A stretch of DNA of 64,000 nucleotides from Phenylobacterium kunshanense (GCF_003254525.1 NZ_QFYS01000001.1:682001-746000); one strand, 5' to 3'. Positions 17,802 through 26,040 are shown, counted from the stretch's first letter. Numbers and translations: made by a program. The notes: a model not told the origin generated them from the sequence alone.

Positions 17802-17960
17802 GCATCCGCTGGGGCTGGCACGGCCCAAGACCGGGATCCAACCTGCCGGAAGCTCCGCGCCATAGGGGGTGCGATCGACGCCGACGCCCTATCCGGGGCG
17901 CCCAGGCGTCCGGAACGACGTTGGGTCCCGGTCTTCGCCCTTGGCGAAACCGGGATGACA
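17800..17960. repeat. Inverted pair of a palindromic intergenic repeat
   Basis: The right copy (17921-17960) reads TTGGGTCCCGGTCTTCGCC, a short loop, then GGCGAAACCGGGATGACA, a near-perfect hairpin. The left copy (about 17800-17842, opposite orientation) is decayed but keeps GCCCAAGACCGGGATCCAA. About 78 bp separate the copies and contain an ATAGGG/CCCTAT inverted pair. The left copy begins at the HNH stop codon and the right copy ends 25 bp before the parC stop. The same unit recurs at 27611 and 32117. Confidence 0.75.
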
Positions 17961-17984
17961 GCGTGGGGGGGGGCTTGGAGCTCC

Positions 17985-20240
17985 CTACTTCGGCCGGAAG
18001 CGCTTGGTGGCGGGGAAGCCCTTGGGGGCGAGCTTGCCGGCGCCGGCGCGCTTGCCGAGCCATTCGCGCCATTCGGGCCAGGCGCGCGTGCGGCCGCTGG
18101 GGTCGACGCTGGTCATGCCGTCGTCGGCCTTGAAGGCGGCAGCGTCACGCAGGCCGCCTTCGCGGTAGCTCTGGAGCTTCACGCCCTTGCCGCGCGGCAT
18201 CTCGGGCAGTTCCTCGATCGGGAAGACGAGGATCTTACCGTTGTCGCCGATGACGGCGAGGTGGTCGGCGCCGTTCACCGGCAGGCAGATGGCCGCGCCC
18301 TCGCCCTTCTTGGCCGGATCGCCGGCGTTCAGCACCTGCTTGCCCGCGCGGCGGAAGGCGATGGCCTCCTCCTCGGGCAGGATGAAGCCGTAGCCCTGCT
18401 TGCTGGCCAGGATGCGCTTCGTGCCCGGGCGGTGGGGGAAGACGTCGACGATGCCGACCTTGTCGTCGAGGTCGATCATCAGGCGCAGCGGCTCGCCGTG
18501 GCCGCGGGCGCCCGGGAGCTTGTCGCAGCCCAGGGTGAAGAAGCGGCCGTCGGAGGCGAAGATCAGCAGCTTGTCGGTGGTCTCGGCCGGGACCAGGAAG
18601 CCGAGCTTGTCGCCTTCCTTGAACTTCAGTTCCGAGGGGTCCTCGACGCGGCCCTTGGCGGCGCGGATCCAGCCGCGCTCGGAGAGGATGATGGTGATCG
18701 GCTCGCGCACGATCATGGCTTCCAGGGCCGCCTCGGTGTCGATCTGCGGCGCCTCGGCGAAGGACGAGCGGCGGACGTTGAGGTCGGCGAGTTCGGCCTT
18801 GGTGTGCTTGAGCCCCTCGCCCACCAGCTTCCACTGGGCCTTGTCGGAGCCCAGCATGGCGACGATGCCGTCGCGCTCCTCGGCGAGCTCGGCGTGCTCG
18901 CGGCGGATCTCCATCTCCTCGAGCCGGGCCAGCTGGCGCAGGCGGGTGTTGAGGATGGCGTCGGCCTGGATCTCGCTGAGCGCGAAGGTCTCGATCAGCT
19001 TCTCTTTCGGCTTGTCCTCGTAGCGGACGATCCGGATCACCTCGTCGAGGTTGAGGTAGGCGATCATCAGGCCGTCGAGGATGTGCAGGCGGGCCTCGAT
19101 CTTCGCCAGGCGGTGGCGGGCCCGGCGGACCAGCACCTCGCGGCGGTGGTCGAGGAAGGCCATCAGGGCCTGCTTCAGGTTCATCACCCCCGGCGTGCCG
19201 CGCGCGTCGAGGACGTTGAGATTCACCGAGAAGCGGGTCTCGAGGTCGGAGAGCTTGAACAGGCTCTCCATCAGCACCTCGGCCTCCACGTTCCGGCTCT
19301 TGGGTTCGAGGACGACGCGGACGTCCTCGGCGGACTCGTCGCGCACGTCGCCCAGCAGCGGGGCCTTCTTGGCGTCGATCAGCTCGGCGAGCTGTTCGAT
19401 CAGCTCGGCCTTCTTCACCTGGTACGGAATCTCGGTGATGACGATCTGGTACGTGCCCTTGCCCAGCTCCTCCTTCGCCCAGCGGGCGCGGACGCGGACG
19501 CCCCCGCGGCCGGTCTCGTAGACGGTCTGCAGGGCCGCGCGGGGCTCGACGATGACGCCGCCGGTGGGGAAATCGGGCCCCTGGACGTGGGTCATCAGCG
19601 CCTCGACGCTGCTGTCGGGGTCGTCCAGCAGCATCAGGCAGGCGTCGATCAGCTCGCCGGCGTTGTGCGGCGGGATCGAGGTGGCCATGCCGACGGCGAT
19701 GCCGGTCGAGCCGTTGGCGAGCAGGTTCGGGAAGCCGGCCGGCAGCACCACGGGCTCGTCGTCGGAGCCGTCGTAGGTGGGCTTGAAGTCGACCGCGTCC
19801 TCCTCGATCCCGTCGAGCAGGAGCGTGGCGGCCACCGTCAGCTTGGCCTCGGTGTAGCGCATGGCCGCGGCGTTATCGCCGTCGATGTTGCCGAAGTTGC
19901 CCTGGCCGTCGACCTGCGGATAGCGCTGGGCGAACGACTGGGCCATGCGGACCAGGGTGTCGTAGATCGACTGGTCGCCGTGCGGGTGATAGCCGCCCAT
20001 CACCTCGCCCACGACCTTGGCGCACTTGCGGGCCGCCGCGTCCGGGTTCAGCCGCATCTCGCGCATGGCGTAGAGCACGCGGCGCTGCACGGGCTTGAGG
20101 CCATCGCGCACGTCGGGCAGCGCGCGGTCGGTGATGACGCTGAGGGCGTAGGCCAGGTAGCGGCGGGAGAGCGCTTCGCTGAGCGGTTCGTCGACGATGC
20201 GGTCGGGCTCGCCGCCGGGGGGCGGAGTGTGGACGGTCAT
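17985..20240 (-). CDS. parC: DNA topoisomerase IV subunit A
   Basis: The 751-residue product carries the ParC/GyrA winged-helix and tower domains ([49 protein letters not shown]), the catalytic tyrosine Tyr129 in [11 protein letters not shown], and a C-terminal beta-propeller. The GyrA-box QRRGGRG-type motif is absent from the propeller, and the length and the neighbouring recO/era order fit ParC rather than GyrA. With ParE it decatenates daughter chromosomes. The start is ATG at 20240. It is the last gene of the minus-strand housekeeping block. Confidence 0.94.
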   Translation of the reverse strand: MTVHTPPPGGEPDRIVDEPLSEALSRRYLAYALSVITDRALPDVRDGLKPVQRRVLYAMREMRLNPDAAARKCAKVVGEVMGGYHPHGDQSIYDTLVRMAQSFAQRYPQVDGQGNFGNIDGDNAAAMRYTEAKLTVAATLLLDGIEEDAVDFKPTYDGSDDEPVVLPAGFPNLLANGSTGIAVGMATSIPPHNAGELIDACLMLLDDPDSSVEALMTHVQGPDFPTGGVIVEPRAALQTVYETGRGGVRVRARWAKEELGKGTYQIVITEIPYQVKKAELIEQLAELIDAKKAPLLGDVRDESAEDVRVVLEPKSRNVEAEVLMESLFKLSDLETRFSVNLNVLDARGTPGVMNLKQALMAFLDHRREVLVRRARHRLAKIEARLHILDGLMIAYLNLDEVIRIVRYEDKPKEKLIETFALSEIQADAILNTRLRQLARLEEMEIRREHAELAEERDGIVAMLGSDKAQWKLVGEGLKHTKAELADLNVRRSSFAEAPQIDTEAALEAMIVREPITIILSERGWIRAAKGRVEDPSELKFKEGDKLGFLVPAETTDKLLIFASDGRFFTLGCDKLPGARGHGEPLRLMIDLDDKVGIVDVFPHRPGTKRILASKQGYGFILPEEEAIAFRRAGKQVLNAGDPAKKGEGAAICLPVNGADHLAVIGDNGKILVFPIEELPEMPRGKGVKLQSYREGGLRDAAAFKADDGMTSVDPSGRTRAWPEWREWLGKRAGAGKLAPKGFPATKRFRPK

Positions 20241-20313
20241 GCGGCCCTTCTAGCAAGGCGGGGGATTCGCCGCGACGGCCGGGGCGCCGCAGGCTGTGGG
20301 CGGAGCGGCCCCC

Positions 20314-20733
20314 TCAGAACGGCAGCGGCTGGAGGTCGGGCTCGACCCAGGCCCTGCGAGCCTCGACGCTGAACAGGCGATCCTTGCTCCAGTGGGCCAG
20401 TAGCCAGTCCGAGCCGCCGAGGCGGGTGGCGAGCAGGCTGGCCAGCACCGTGGAGAGGCCGGCGGACGGATGGGCGTCGAGATGGGCGCGGGCGGCGCGC
20501 AGGGAGGCCTGGGTGATGGTCTCGTGATAGCCGGCGGTGTCGGTATTCTCGCCGCCGGTGGCCTCGTTGTAGGCGCGGATCAGACCGGGCATCTCGGCGA
20601 AGGCGTCGCGGCCGGGCCGGGTCAGCAGCCAGAGCGCGGCGGCGAAGTGGGCCGCGTGGGTCCACTCGGCCTTGGGCAGCGTCAGGTCCTCCATCCCGCG
20701 CCCGATGCGGGCGATGTCGGTGTCGGTCAGCAT
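20314..20733 (-). CDS. Conserved hypothetical protein
   Basis: The 139-residue product contains EWTHAAHFAAALWLLTRPGRD, GLIRAYNEATGG and GYHETITQASLRAA, a pattern I recognise from a widespread bacterial family without a known function. The His residues in WTHAAHF and YHET could bind a metal. The product is cytoplasmic and helical. The ATG at 20733 follows AAGGAG, a good ribosome-binding site. A hairpin terminator on the same strand (20774-20797) lies just upstream of the start. Confidence 0.65.
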   Translation of the reverse strand: MLTDTDIARIGRGMEDLTLPKAEWTHAAHFAAALWLLTRPGRDAFAEMPGLIRAYNEATGGENTDTAGYHETITQASLRAARAHLDAHPSAGLSTVLASLLATRLGGSDWLLAHWSKDRLFSVEARRAWVEPDLQPLPF

Positions 20734-20773
20734 GGGAGCTCCTTCGGTGGGCAGGGCTCGGACGGGGGGCAGC

Positions 20774-20797
20774 AAAAACCCCGCCGGAGCGGGGTTT
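20774..20797 (-). terminator. Rho-independent terminator on the minus strand
   Basis: On the minus strand AAACCCCG pairs with CGGGGTTT around a six-base loop, followed by five T in a row including the stem end. A transcript ending here would come from the 20800-20960 region, which holds only a 26-codon ORF. It lies 41 bp before the start of the next minus-strand gene, so it could be the end of a small RNA or an attenuator. Confidence 0.65.
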
Positions 20798-20826
20798 GCG
20801 TGGAAATCCTGAGGTGGGGTCGGCCG

Positions 20827-20907
20827 TCAGCCGGTCATCCAGGCGCACGCAAACACCGCGGGGCGGCGCTGCTGAATATTGGCCTGGTTGAGTTTGATCC
20901 GGTTCAC
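20827..20907 (-). CDS. Possible leader peptide or small protein (26 residues)
   Basis: A GTG at 20907 opens a frame of 26 codons ending in TGA. The product begins MNRIKLNQANIQQRRP and ends AVFACAWMTG. A clear terminator follows 30 bp after the stop and the next gene starts 94 bp after it. The layout of short ORF, terminator, gene resembles an attenuation leader, but no convincing ribosome-binding site precedes it. The composition is unlike the nearby shadow frames (Asn, Gln and Lys present). Confidence 0.25.
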   Translation of the reverse strand: MNRIKLNQANIQQRRPAVFACAWMTG

Positions 20908-20962
20908 GGCGCAGGTTGTAGCCGATGGCGGGGCGCTCGCCAAATGCGATTGACGAGGACGT

Positions 20963-21000
20963 TTACCCATGTAATCGATGCAGGACGATTACGTCGGTAA
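20963..21000. promoter_or_regulatory. Double BlaI/MecI-type operator upstream of blaI
   Basis: Two dyads of the form TTAC-N4-GTAA lie at 20963-20974 (TTACCCATGTAA) and 20989-21000 (TTACGTCGGTAA), centred 26 bp apart. They are also inverted copies of each other: GTTTACCCATGTAATCG and CGATTACGTCGGTAAAC. A TTGACG hexamer at 20950-20955 with a TAATCG at 16-bp spacing may be the promoter, which the first dyad would cover. The start of the regulator is five bases after the second dyad, as expected for autorepression by a BlaI-family dimer. Confidence 0.8.
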
Positions 21001-21005
21001 ACGTC

Positions 21006-21368
21006 ATGAAGATCAGCAACGCCGAGAGCGTGGTGATGGAGGCGCTGTGGCGCGCCGCGCCGCGCACCGCCGAGGAGATCGCCGCCGAGGTGGCCGGCCC
21101 GAACGGCTGGACCGAGGCGACGGTGAAGACCCTGATCAACCGGCTGCTGAAGAAGAAGGCGATTGCGGCCGAGCCTGAGGGTCGCCGCTATCGCTACCGG
21201 CCGCTGGCCGAGCGGGCGGCCTATGTGCGCGCCGAGAGCCAGGGGCTGCTGGACCGGCTGTTCGACGGCCGGCTGGCGCCGATGGTCAGCCATCTGTCGC
21301 AGGCCCGCGCCCTCAGCCCCGAGGACGTGGCCGAGCTGAAACGCCTGATCGCGGAGATGGACGAATGA
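21006..21368 (+). CDS. BlaI/MecI/CopY family transcriptional repressor
   Basis: The 120-residue product has the family winged helix (ISNAESVVMEALWRAAPRTAEEIAAEV, WTEATVKTLINRLLKKKAI, RRYRYRPLAE) and a C-terminal dimerisation helix. In characterised systems the membrane protease BlaR1 relieves repression when a cell-wall signal is sensed. Here the start MKISNAE at 21006 lies directly behind a double operator, which argues for autoregulation. The stop overlaps the start of the BlaR1-like gene (ATGA), so the two are translationally coupled. A longer frame from 20925 would run through the operator and is rejected. Confidence 0.93.
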   Translation: MKISNAESVVMEALWRAAPRTAEEIAAEVAGPNGWTEATVKTLINRLLKKKAIAAEPEGRRYRYRPLAERAAYVRAESQGLLDRLFDGRLAPMVSHLSQARALSPEDVAELKRLIAEMDE

Positions 21369-22552
21369 TCGCGGAGATCCTGGCCGCGCTGGCGCGGTCC
21401 AACCTGGCGATGGGCGCGGCGATCCTGGTGGTGCTGGCCCTGCGCAGGCCGGTGCGGCGGGTGTTCGGCGCCGGGGCGGTCCATGGGCTGTGGGCGATGG
21501 CGCCGATCGCCGGGCTGGCGGCCCTGCTGCCCCGCCCTGCCCCGTTGGCGCCAATGACCCCGGAGGTGCTGGCCGCGGCGTACGATGCGGCGCGGCGGGT
21601 CGAGGCCGCGGCGGCGGGGCCGTCGACGGACACGGCGCTGATGGGCCTGTGGCTGGGCGGCGTGGCGGTGGCGGCGGCGGTGCTGCTGGCGCGGCAGGCG
21701 CGGTTCGTGCGGGCGCTTGGGCGGCTGGAGGCCGGCGAGGATGGCGCGCTGCGGGCCGAGCGGGCGGGCGTGGGGCCTGCGGTCGTGGGCGCCCTTCGGC
21801 CCCGGATCGTCACACCGGCCGACTTCGAGGCCAGCTTCGCGCCGGAGGAACGCGGCGTGATCCTGCTGCACGAGCAGGTCCACCTGGCGCGCGGCGATGC
21901 GGCGGCGAACGCCTTCGCGGCGGCGCTGACGTGCCTGTGCTGGTTCAATCCGCTGGTCCATGTGGCGGCGCGACTGTTGCGGGTGGACCAGGAGCTGGCG
22001 TGCGATGCGACGGTGCTGGCGCGCCGCCCCGAGGCGCGGAAGCTGTATGCGGCGACCCTCCTGAAGACCCAGCTCGCGGCCCAGGCCCTGCCGCTGGGCT
22101 GCCACTGGCCGGCGGCGGGCGAGCACCCGTTGAAGGCGCGGATCGCGATGCTGAAGCGCCCCGCCCCGAGCCGGCGCCGGCAGGCGGGCGGCCTCGCGCT
22201 GGCGGCCGGGGCGAGCCTGGTGGTCGGGTGCGCGGCCTGGGCCAGCCAGCCGATGGCGCCGCCGCTGATCCAGGCTCCCGACTGGACGCAGCGTCCCAGC
22301 GGCCCTGACGTGAAGGCGGCGACGGACGCCTATGCCGGCGCGGTCGTCGACGGCCGGGCGACCATCGCCTGCCGCGTCACCGGCGAAGGCCGGCTCTCGG
22401 GCTGCGAGGTGGCGAGCGCGAGTTCGCCGGAGATCGGCCGCGCCGCGCTGGCGCTCAGCGACCGGTTCCAGATGAAGCCCCAGACGCGGGACGGACTGCG
22501 CGTGGCCGGCGGCGTGATCCGCATTCCGTTCCGCTTCGTGACGCCGCAATGA
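21365..22552 (+). CDS. BlaR1-like M56 membrane metallopeptidase with TonB-like C-terminal domain
   Basis: The 395-residue product has membrane helices near residues 15-30, 40-60 and 95-110. The M56 zinc motif is HEQVH (near residue 170), followed by the usual ARLLRVDQELACDATVLAR segment. A further transmembrane helix precedes a periplasmic C-terminal part (ATIACRVTGEGRLSGCEVASASSPEIG). That part matches the TonB C-terminal fold rather than the penicillin-binding sensor of classical BlaR1. The signal sensed is therefore probably not a beta-lactam bound covalently. The gene overlaps blaI and the following gene by 4 bp each. Confidence 0.88.
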   Translation: MIAEILAALARSNLAMGAAILVVLALRRPVRRVFGAGAVHGLWAMAPIAGLAALLPRPAPLAPMTPEVLAAAYDAARRVEAAAAGPSTDTALMGLWLGGVAVAAAVLLARQARFVRALGRLEAGEDGALRAERAGVGPAVVGALRPRIVTPADFEASFAPEERGVILLHEQVHLARGDAAANAFAAALTCLCWFNPLVHVAARLLRVDQELACDATVLARRPEARKLYAATLLKTQLAAQALPLGCHWPAAGEHPLKARIAMLKRPAPSRRRQAGGLALAAGASLVVGCAAWASQPMAPPLIQAPDWTQRPSGPDVKAATDAYAGAVVDGRATIACRVTGEGRLSGCEVASASSPEIGRAALALSDRFQMKPQTRDGLRVAGGVIRIPFRFVTPQ

Positions 22553-23076
22553 TCACCGCCGAAGCGCCTCCGGCCGCCGTCGCGCCCGCCCCGGCCCCGG
22601 CGACGATCCTGCGCCGCGACGCGACCGAGGTGGTGGCGGCGAGCGACCTGCCCCTGACCCTGGTGAAGGCGGGACAGCGCGAGCAGGCCCTGGTGCGGCG
22701 GGCGGTGTTCGTCACCAGCACCCTGACGGTCACCCGGCCGGCGGGCGCCGTCGACACAGAGGGCGACCGCTATGTCTGGACGCACCAGGCCTACATGCAG
22801 CGGCAGGTCTGCTTCACCTCGATCACGGGCCTCTTCGCCTGCGCCGGCGCCGAGGTGGAGCCCCTGCCCGACGTGGAGCGCGGCGAGGCGCCGGCGCGGT
22901 TGGTGGACGACTTCCCGCTCGCCGAGGCGGCGCGGCGGCGGCTGGCCGAGGGGCTCGAGGCGCGGGCGGCGGCGCTGTTCGAGGCCGACCGCAAGACCAA
23001 GGTGCAGCCGGCCCTGCGCGCGGCTGGCGTCTCGGTGGCGAGCGCGGCCCAGGCGGCGCCGGCCCGGAAGCGCTGA
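22549..23076 (+). CDS. Hypothetical protein co-transcribed with the BlaI/BlaR1 pair
   Basis: The 175-residue product is not recognised. It overlaps the BlaR1-like stop (ATGA), so it belongs to that operon. An Ala/Pro-rich N-terminus without a clear signal peptide is followed by a beta-rich middle (RRAVFVTSTLTVTRP, RYVWTHQAYMQRQVCF). Two cysteines (CFTS, CAGAE) and a charged helical C-terminus complete it. It may be the target or a partner of the sensor. Its stop is 9 bp from that of the convergent JmjC gene. Confidence 0.65.
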   Translation: MITAEAPPAAVAPAPAPATILRRDATEVVAASDLPLTLVKAGQREQALVRRAVFVTSTLTVTRPAGAVDTEGDRYVWTHQAYMQRQVCFTSITGLFACAGAEVEPLPDVERGEAPARLVDDFPLAEAARRRLAEGLEARAAALFEADRKTKVQPALRAAGVSVASAAQAAPARKR

Positions 23077-23085
23077 GGGCGGACC

Positions 23086-24264
23086 TCAGGCCTGCGTCAG
23101 GAAGCCGTCCTGGATGAGCTTTTCGGCCAGGGCGGCCTGAGCCTCGGGGGGCAGGCCCGGGAGATCGGCGACGGCGAAGGGGCCGGACTGGGCCAGGAGG
23201 TATTCGAAGGCGGGCCGGTGCTCCCGGTCGGCGACGACCAGCGCCTGGGCGAACTGGAGGCCGACGGACTCGCCCAGGTCCACGAGCCGGGCCGGCAGGG
23301 GCGTGGAGCGCCGCAGGCGGGTGTCGCGTCCGATCGCGGTCTCGCCCGCCCCGATGAAGTCGCCGGTGACGCCGCAGCGGGCGGAGCGGATGAGGCGGTC
23401 CTCCAGCGCCGCGAGGCCGCGGTCCACGTCCCCGTCGTCGAGCGCCGCGGCCAGGTCGCGGACGGCGGCGGCCAGGCGGGCGCGGGCGGCCCTGTCGCCG
23501 AGATAGCGCGGCGGCGCGCGTTCCAGCAGCGTCCCGCCGGAAAGGCTGCGCGCTTCGAGGGCGGCGCTGAGGACGGCCAGGAGGTTCGGCGGGTGGAAGC
23601 CGATGGTCAGGTGGACCGAGGCGCCGGCGTCGGTCTCCGCCGCATGGACCAGCCCGCGTGGCAGGTAGAGCACGTCGCCCGGCGCCAGCACGATGCGCGT
23701 CGGCTCGCCCAGCGTCGCGGGATCGACCGCGCGCTCCCGCTGGCGGAACCGTTCGGGGGGCACGATCGGCGAGGACAGGTGGACATGCCAGATCTTGGAG
23801 CCGCGCACCTGCAGGACCAGGACGTCGTGGTCGTCGAAGTGGGGCGCGAAGCCCTGGGCGCGGGGCGGCGTGGCGTAGACGTTGATCTGGGTCTCGAAAT
23901 CGGTGTCGGCGGCGATGGCGTTGGTCAGCAGGCGAAGCTCGGGCGCGAACCGCTCCACGCCATTGAGCACGATGCTGTGCCCCTCCGCATAGCGATTGCG
24001 CACCTGCACCAGGTCGACGGCGCCGTCGGGCAGCACGAGCTGGTCGAAGGGCAGCGTCTGGCCCTGGCTGACCAGCCGCAGCATGTCGGGCTGGGGCCGA
24101 AGCGCCGCCAGCACCTCCTCCAGGCGGCGGTCGGGCAGCAGGGCGGCGAAGCGGTCGGGCGCGGGCGCGCGGCCGTGGTGGTGGCGGCGGCCCCAGACCT
24201 CGGCGAAGAAGCTGTCCACCGGCAACGGCGCCAGCAGCGCGGCAAGGTCCGTGGGCCCGGTCAC
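23086..24264 (-). CDS. JmjC/cupin-like Fe(II)/2-oxoglutarate oxygenase of the RiPP cassette
   Basis: The 392-residue product belongs to the JmjC-type ribosomal-oxygenase fold (YcfD/RoxA, MINA53-like). It has an N-terminal domain with FFAEVWGRRHHHGR, a double-stranded beta-helix with the iron motif HFDDHD (His142, Asp144) and a distal His207 in LPRGLVHAAETDAG, then a C-terminal winged-helix-like region. Known relatives hydroxylate His, Arg or Asp/Asn side chains of proteins. The GTG start overlaps the radical SAM stop (GTGA), so it is coupled to the maturase. The likely substrate is the precursor peptide encoded two genes upstream; this is an inference from the operon. Confidence 0.85.
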   Translation of the reverse strand: MTGPTDLAALLAPLPVDSFFAEVWGRRHHHGRAPAPDRFAALLPDRRLEEVLAALRPQPDMLRLVSQGQTLPFDQLVLPDGAVDLVQVRNRYAEGHSIVLNGVERFAPELRLLTNAIAADTDFETQINVYATPPRAQGFAPHFDDHDVLVLQVRGSKIWHVHLSSPIVPPERFRQRERAVDPATLGEPTRIVLAPGDVLYLPRGLVHAAETDAGASVHLTIGFHPPNLLAVLSAALEARSLSGGTLLERAPPRYLGDRAARARLAAAVRDLAAALDDGDVDRGLAALEDRLIRSARCGVTGDFIGAGETAIGRDTRLRRSTPLPARLVDLGESVGLQFAQALVVADREHRPAFEYLLAQSGPFAVADLPGLPPEAQAALAEKLIQDGFLTQA

Positions 24265-25508
24265 GCGGCCCGGAACTTCTCTTCGGCCACCGCCCGGGGA
24301 TAGCCGTTGCGCACCAGGGTCTCGGTGACCTGCTGGTAGAAGTGGCGGTAGGCGTCGCAGTAGACGGACGGGTTGTCGAAGCCGGTGTCGGCGGCGAAGC
24401 GGTTCTCGATGTCGCCCCCACCGCAGGCCGCGCGCCAGCGGCAGTCGCCGCAGGCCGTGGGCAGGCTCTGCTGCAGCCGGTCGACCTCGGCGAAGATGGG
24501 ATGGGCCAGGACCTCGCGCAGCGGCGTGGTCCGGATGTCGAAGACGGGCGCTGTGCGGTACCAGCCGAGCGCGGGGGTGAAGGTGTCGTCCACCGTGACG
24601 GTCCCGTCGCTGCGGGCGATCAGGATCTGGTTCGACTTGCGGGGCCGCTCGACCAGCCGCGCGGCCGGGGCGCCGACGACGAAGTGCGAGAGCGCCTCCT
24701 CGATGAAACGGACCTGCACGCGGCGGTCGTCCTCCGCCAGCCAGGCGTGGAAGATCGCGACCATGGCCTCCCCGAAGCGGCGCGGGCCGTCCGAGGCCAG
24801 GAAGGCGTGGTCGTCGCGGCTGCGGTCGGCGAGCAGGAAGCTCATCTCGAACACGCCCAGGCCGCGCAGGTAGCGATAGACCTCGCCGTAGTCGGGGCCG
24901 GGCTGGACCACGCTGATCGTCGAGGGCCAGGGCGCGCCGTCGTGGTACCGGTCGATGAGGAGACGGATCGCCCGCTCGGTCGCCGCATGGGTGGAGCGGC
25001 CGCGCCGGTCGAGCCGGAAGCGGTCGTTCACCTCGGCCGGCCCGTCGATGCTGACCCCCACGCCCACGCGATGGCGGGCGAAGATGGCCGCCCAGTCCTC
25101 GTCGACGAGCAGGCCGTTGGTCTGAATGGAGAGGGCGAGGTCGGCCGCGCGCCCGACGCTGGCCTCCAGCGCGGAACAGGCCGCCGCGAAGGCCCGCGGG
25201 CCCATCATCGTCGGCTCGCCGCCGTGGAAGGAGAGCTTCACGCGCGGGATGTCGAGGTCGACGCAGCCCTGCGCCAGCCAGCGCCCGAGCGCCTCGGTCA
25301 CCTCGGGGGCGACGCGGGCGGGCCGGTCCAGCGCCGAGTCCTCGCCCATGTTGAAGTAGTAGCAGTAGCTGCAGTTGATGTTGCAGCGCTCGGCCACCTT
25401 GTAGACGACCTGGAGCGCCTCGATCGAGCCCGGGTGCGCCAGGCTGAATGGCGGACGGGCTCCCGCTGCCCGGTGTTCAGAGCCCAGGTCGCCCCTGCCC
25501 GCCGCCAT
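24261..25508 (-). CDS. Radical SAM/SPASM peptide maturase
   Basis: The 415-residue product has the radical SAM cluster motif CNINCSYCYY (Cys42, Cys46, Cys49), the GGEP motif (SFHGGEPTMMG) and the SIQTNGLLVD and VGVGVSIDGP strands. A C-terminal SPASM domain has CGDCRWRAACGGGD and a late Cys in PSVYCDAY for auxiliary iron-sulfur clusters. This is the architecture of enzymes that cross-link side chains in ribosomally made peptides, including three-residue cyclophane synthases. It begins 12 bp after the precursor stop. The substrate assignment to the precursor rests on adjacency and on the motifs in the core. Confidence 0.92.
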   Translation of the reverse strand: MAAGRGDLGSEHRAAGARPPFSLAHPGSIEALQVVYKVAERCNINCSYCYYFNMGEDSALDRPARVAPEVTEALGRWLAQGCVDLDIPRVKLSFHGGEPTMMGPRAFAAACSALEASVGRAADLALSIQTNGLLVDEDWAAIFARHRVGVGVSIDGPAEVNDRFRLDRRGRSTHAATERAIRLLIDRYHDGAPWPSTISVVQPGPDYGEVYRYLRGLGVFEMSFLLADRSRDDHAFLASDGPRRFGEAMVAIFHAWLAEDDRRVQVRFIEEALSHFVVGAPAARLVERPRKSNQILIARSDGTVTVDDTFTPALGWYRTAPVFDIRTTPLREVLAHPIFAEVDRLQQSLPTACGDCRWRAACGGGDIENRFAADTGFDNPSVYCDAYRHFYQQVTETLVRNGYPRAVAEEKFRAA

Positions 25509-25520
25509 CTTCGACCGTCG

Positions 25521-25862
25521 TCAGCCGCGGGTTCTGATCTGTTCGGCGACCTTGAGCTGCTCGGTCACCAGCTTCGAGACGAGCTCGGCGGGGTCGAAGC
25601 CCAGCCTGTCCAGGATCGCCTTGCTCTGGTTGTAGCCGCCGTTGCCGCCCTGCCAGTGATTGCCGCCGCCCGACTGGGTGTAGGGGCCGCCGTCCTGGAT
25701 GTAATTCCCGCCGCCGCCGGAGCTGGAAATGATGTCCGGGTTGATCAGGCCGTCGATGATGGCCTTTCCGATCAGCTCCCGCTGGGCCAGCGAGAAGGTG
25801 GCCAGCTTCTTCCGTTGTTCCGCCCGGGCGGCCATTTCGGAGTCGGTGTCCTTGTCAGCCAT
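25521..25862 (-). CDS. Glycine-rich RiPP precursor with four aromatic-X-Gln motifs
   Basis: The 113-residue product has three parts. Residues 1-47 are a helical leader (FSLAQRELIGKAIIDGLI). Residues 48-80 are a Gly/Ser/Asn-rich core with YIQ (54-56), YTQ (61-63), HWQ (69-71) and YNQ (77-79), spaced 7, 8 and 8 residues. Residues 81-113 are an amphipathic C-terminal follower (ILDRLGFDPAELVSKLV). The pattern fits ring formation between an aromatic residue and the Gln two positions on, as in triceptides. The gene has a strong AAGGAGG ribosome-binding site and leads the operon. No protease cleavage site or transporter is obvious nearby. Confidence 0.85.
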   Translation of the reverse strand: MADKDTDSEMAARAEQRKKLATFSLAQRELIGKAIIDGLINPDIISSSGGGGNYIQDGGPYTQSGGGNHWQGGNGGYNQSKAILDRLGFDPAELVSKLVTEQLKVAEQIRTRG

Positions 25863-26040
25863 GTCCTGCCTCCTTGGTCTGGAGGTGACGCTGCGCTCTC
25901 CCGCCTAGGTTGTCAACTTTCACAAACCCGTGTTATCCGAATGGTCAAGCTTGCCGGCAGGACGATCCGCCGCACGTGGTGAACCCAAGATAAGCCTGTC
26001 CCTTCATGGCGGCTTAAACGCGAGCGACAAGCTTGGCCGG

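Noticed and set aside
17985..20240. gyrA rather than parC
   Set aside because: No GyrA box in the C-terminal propeller, a shorter protein, and a recO/era neighbourhood fit ParC.
17955..20372. 805-codon plus-strand frame opposite parC
   Set aside because: Exact antisense of parC; composition rich in Leu-Gly-Val-Asp-His as expected for antisense frames.
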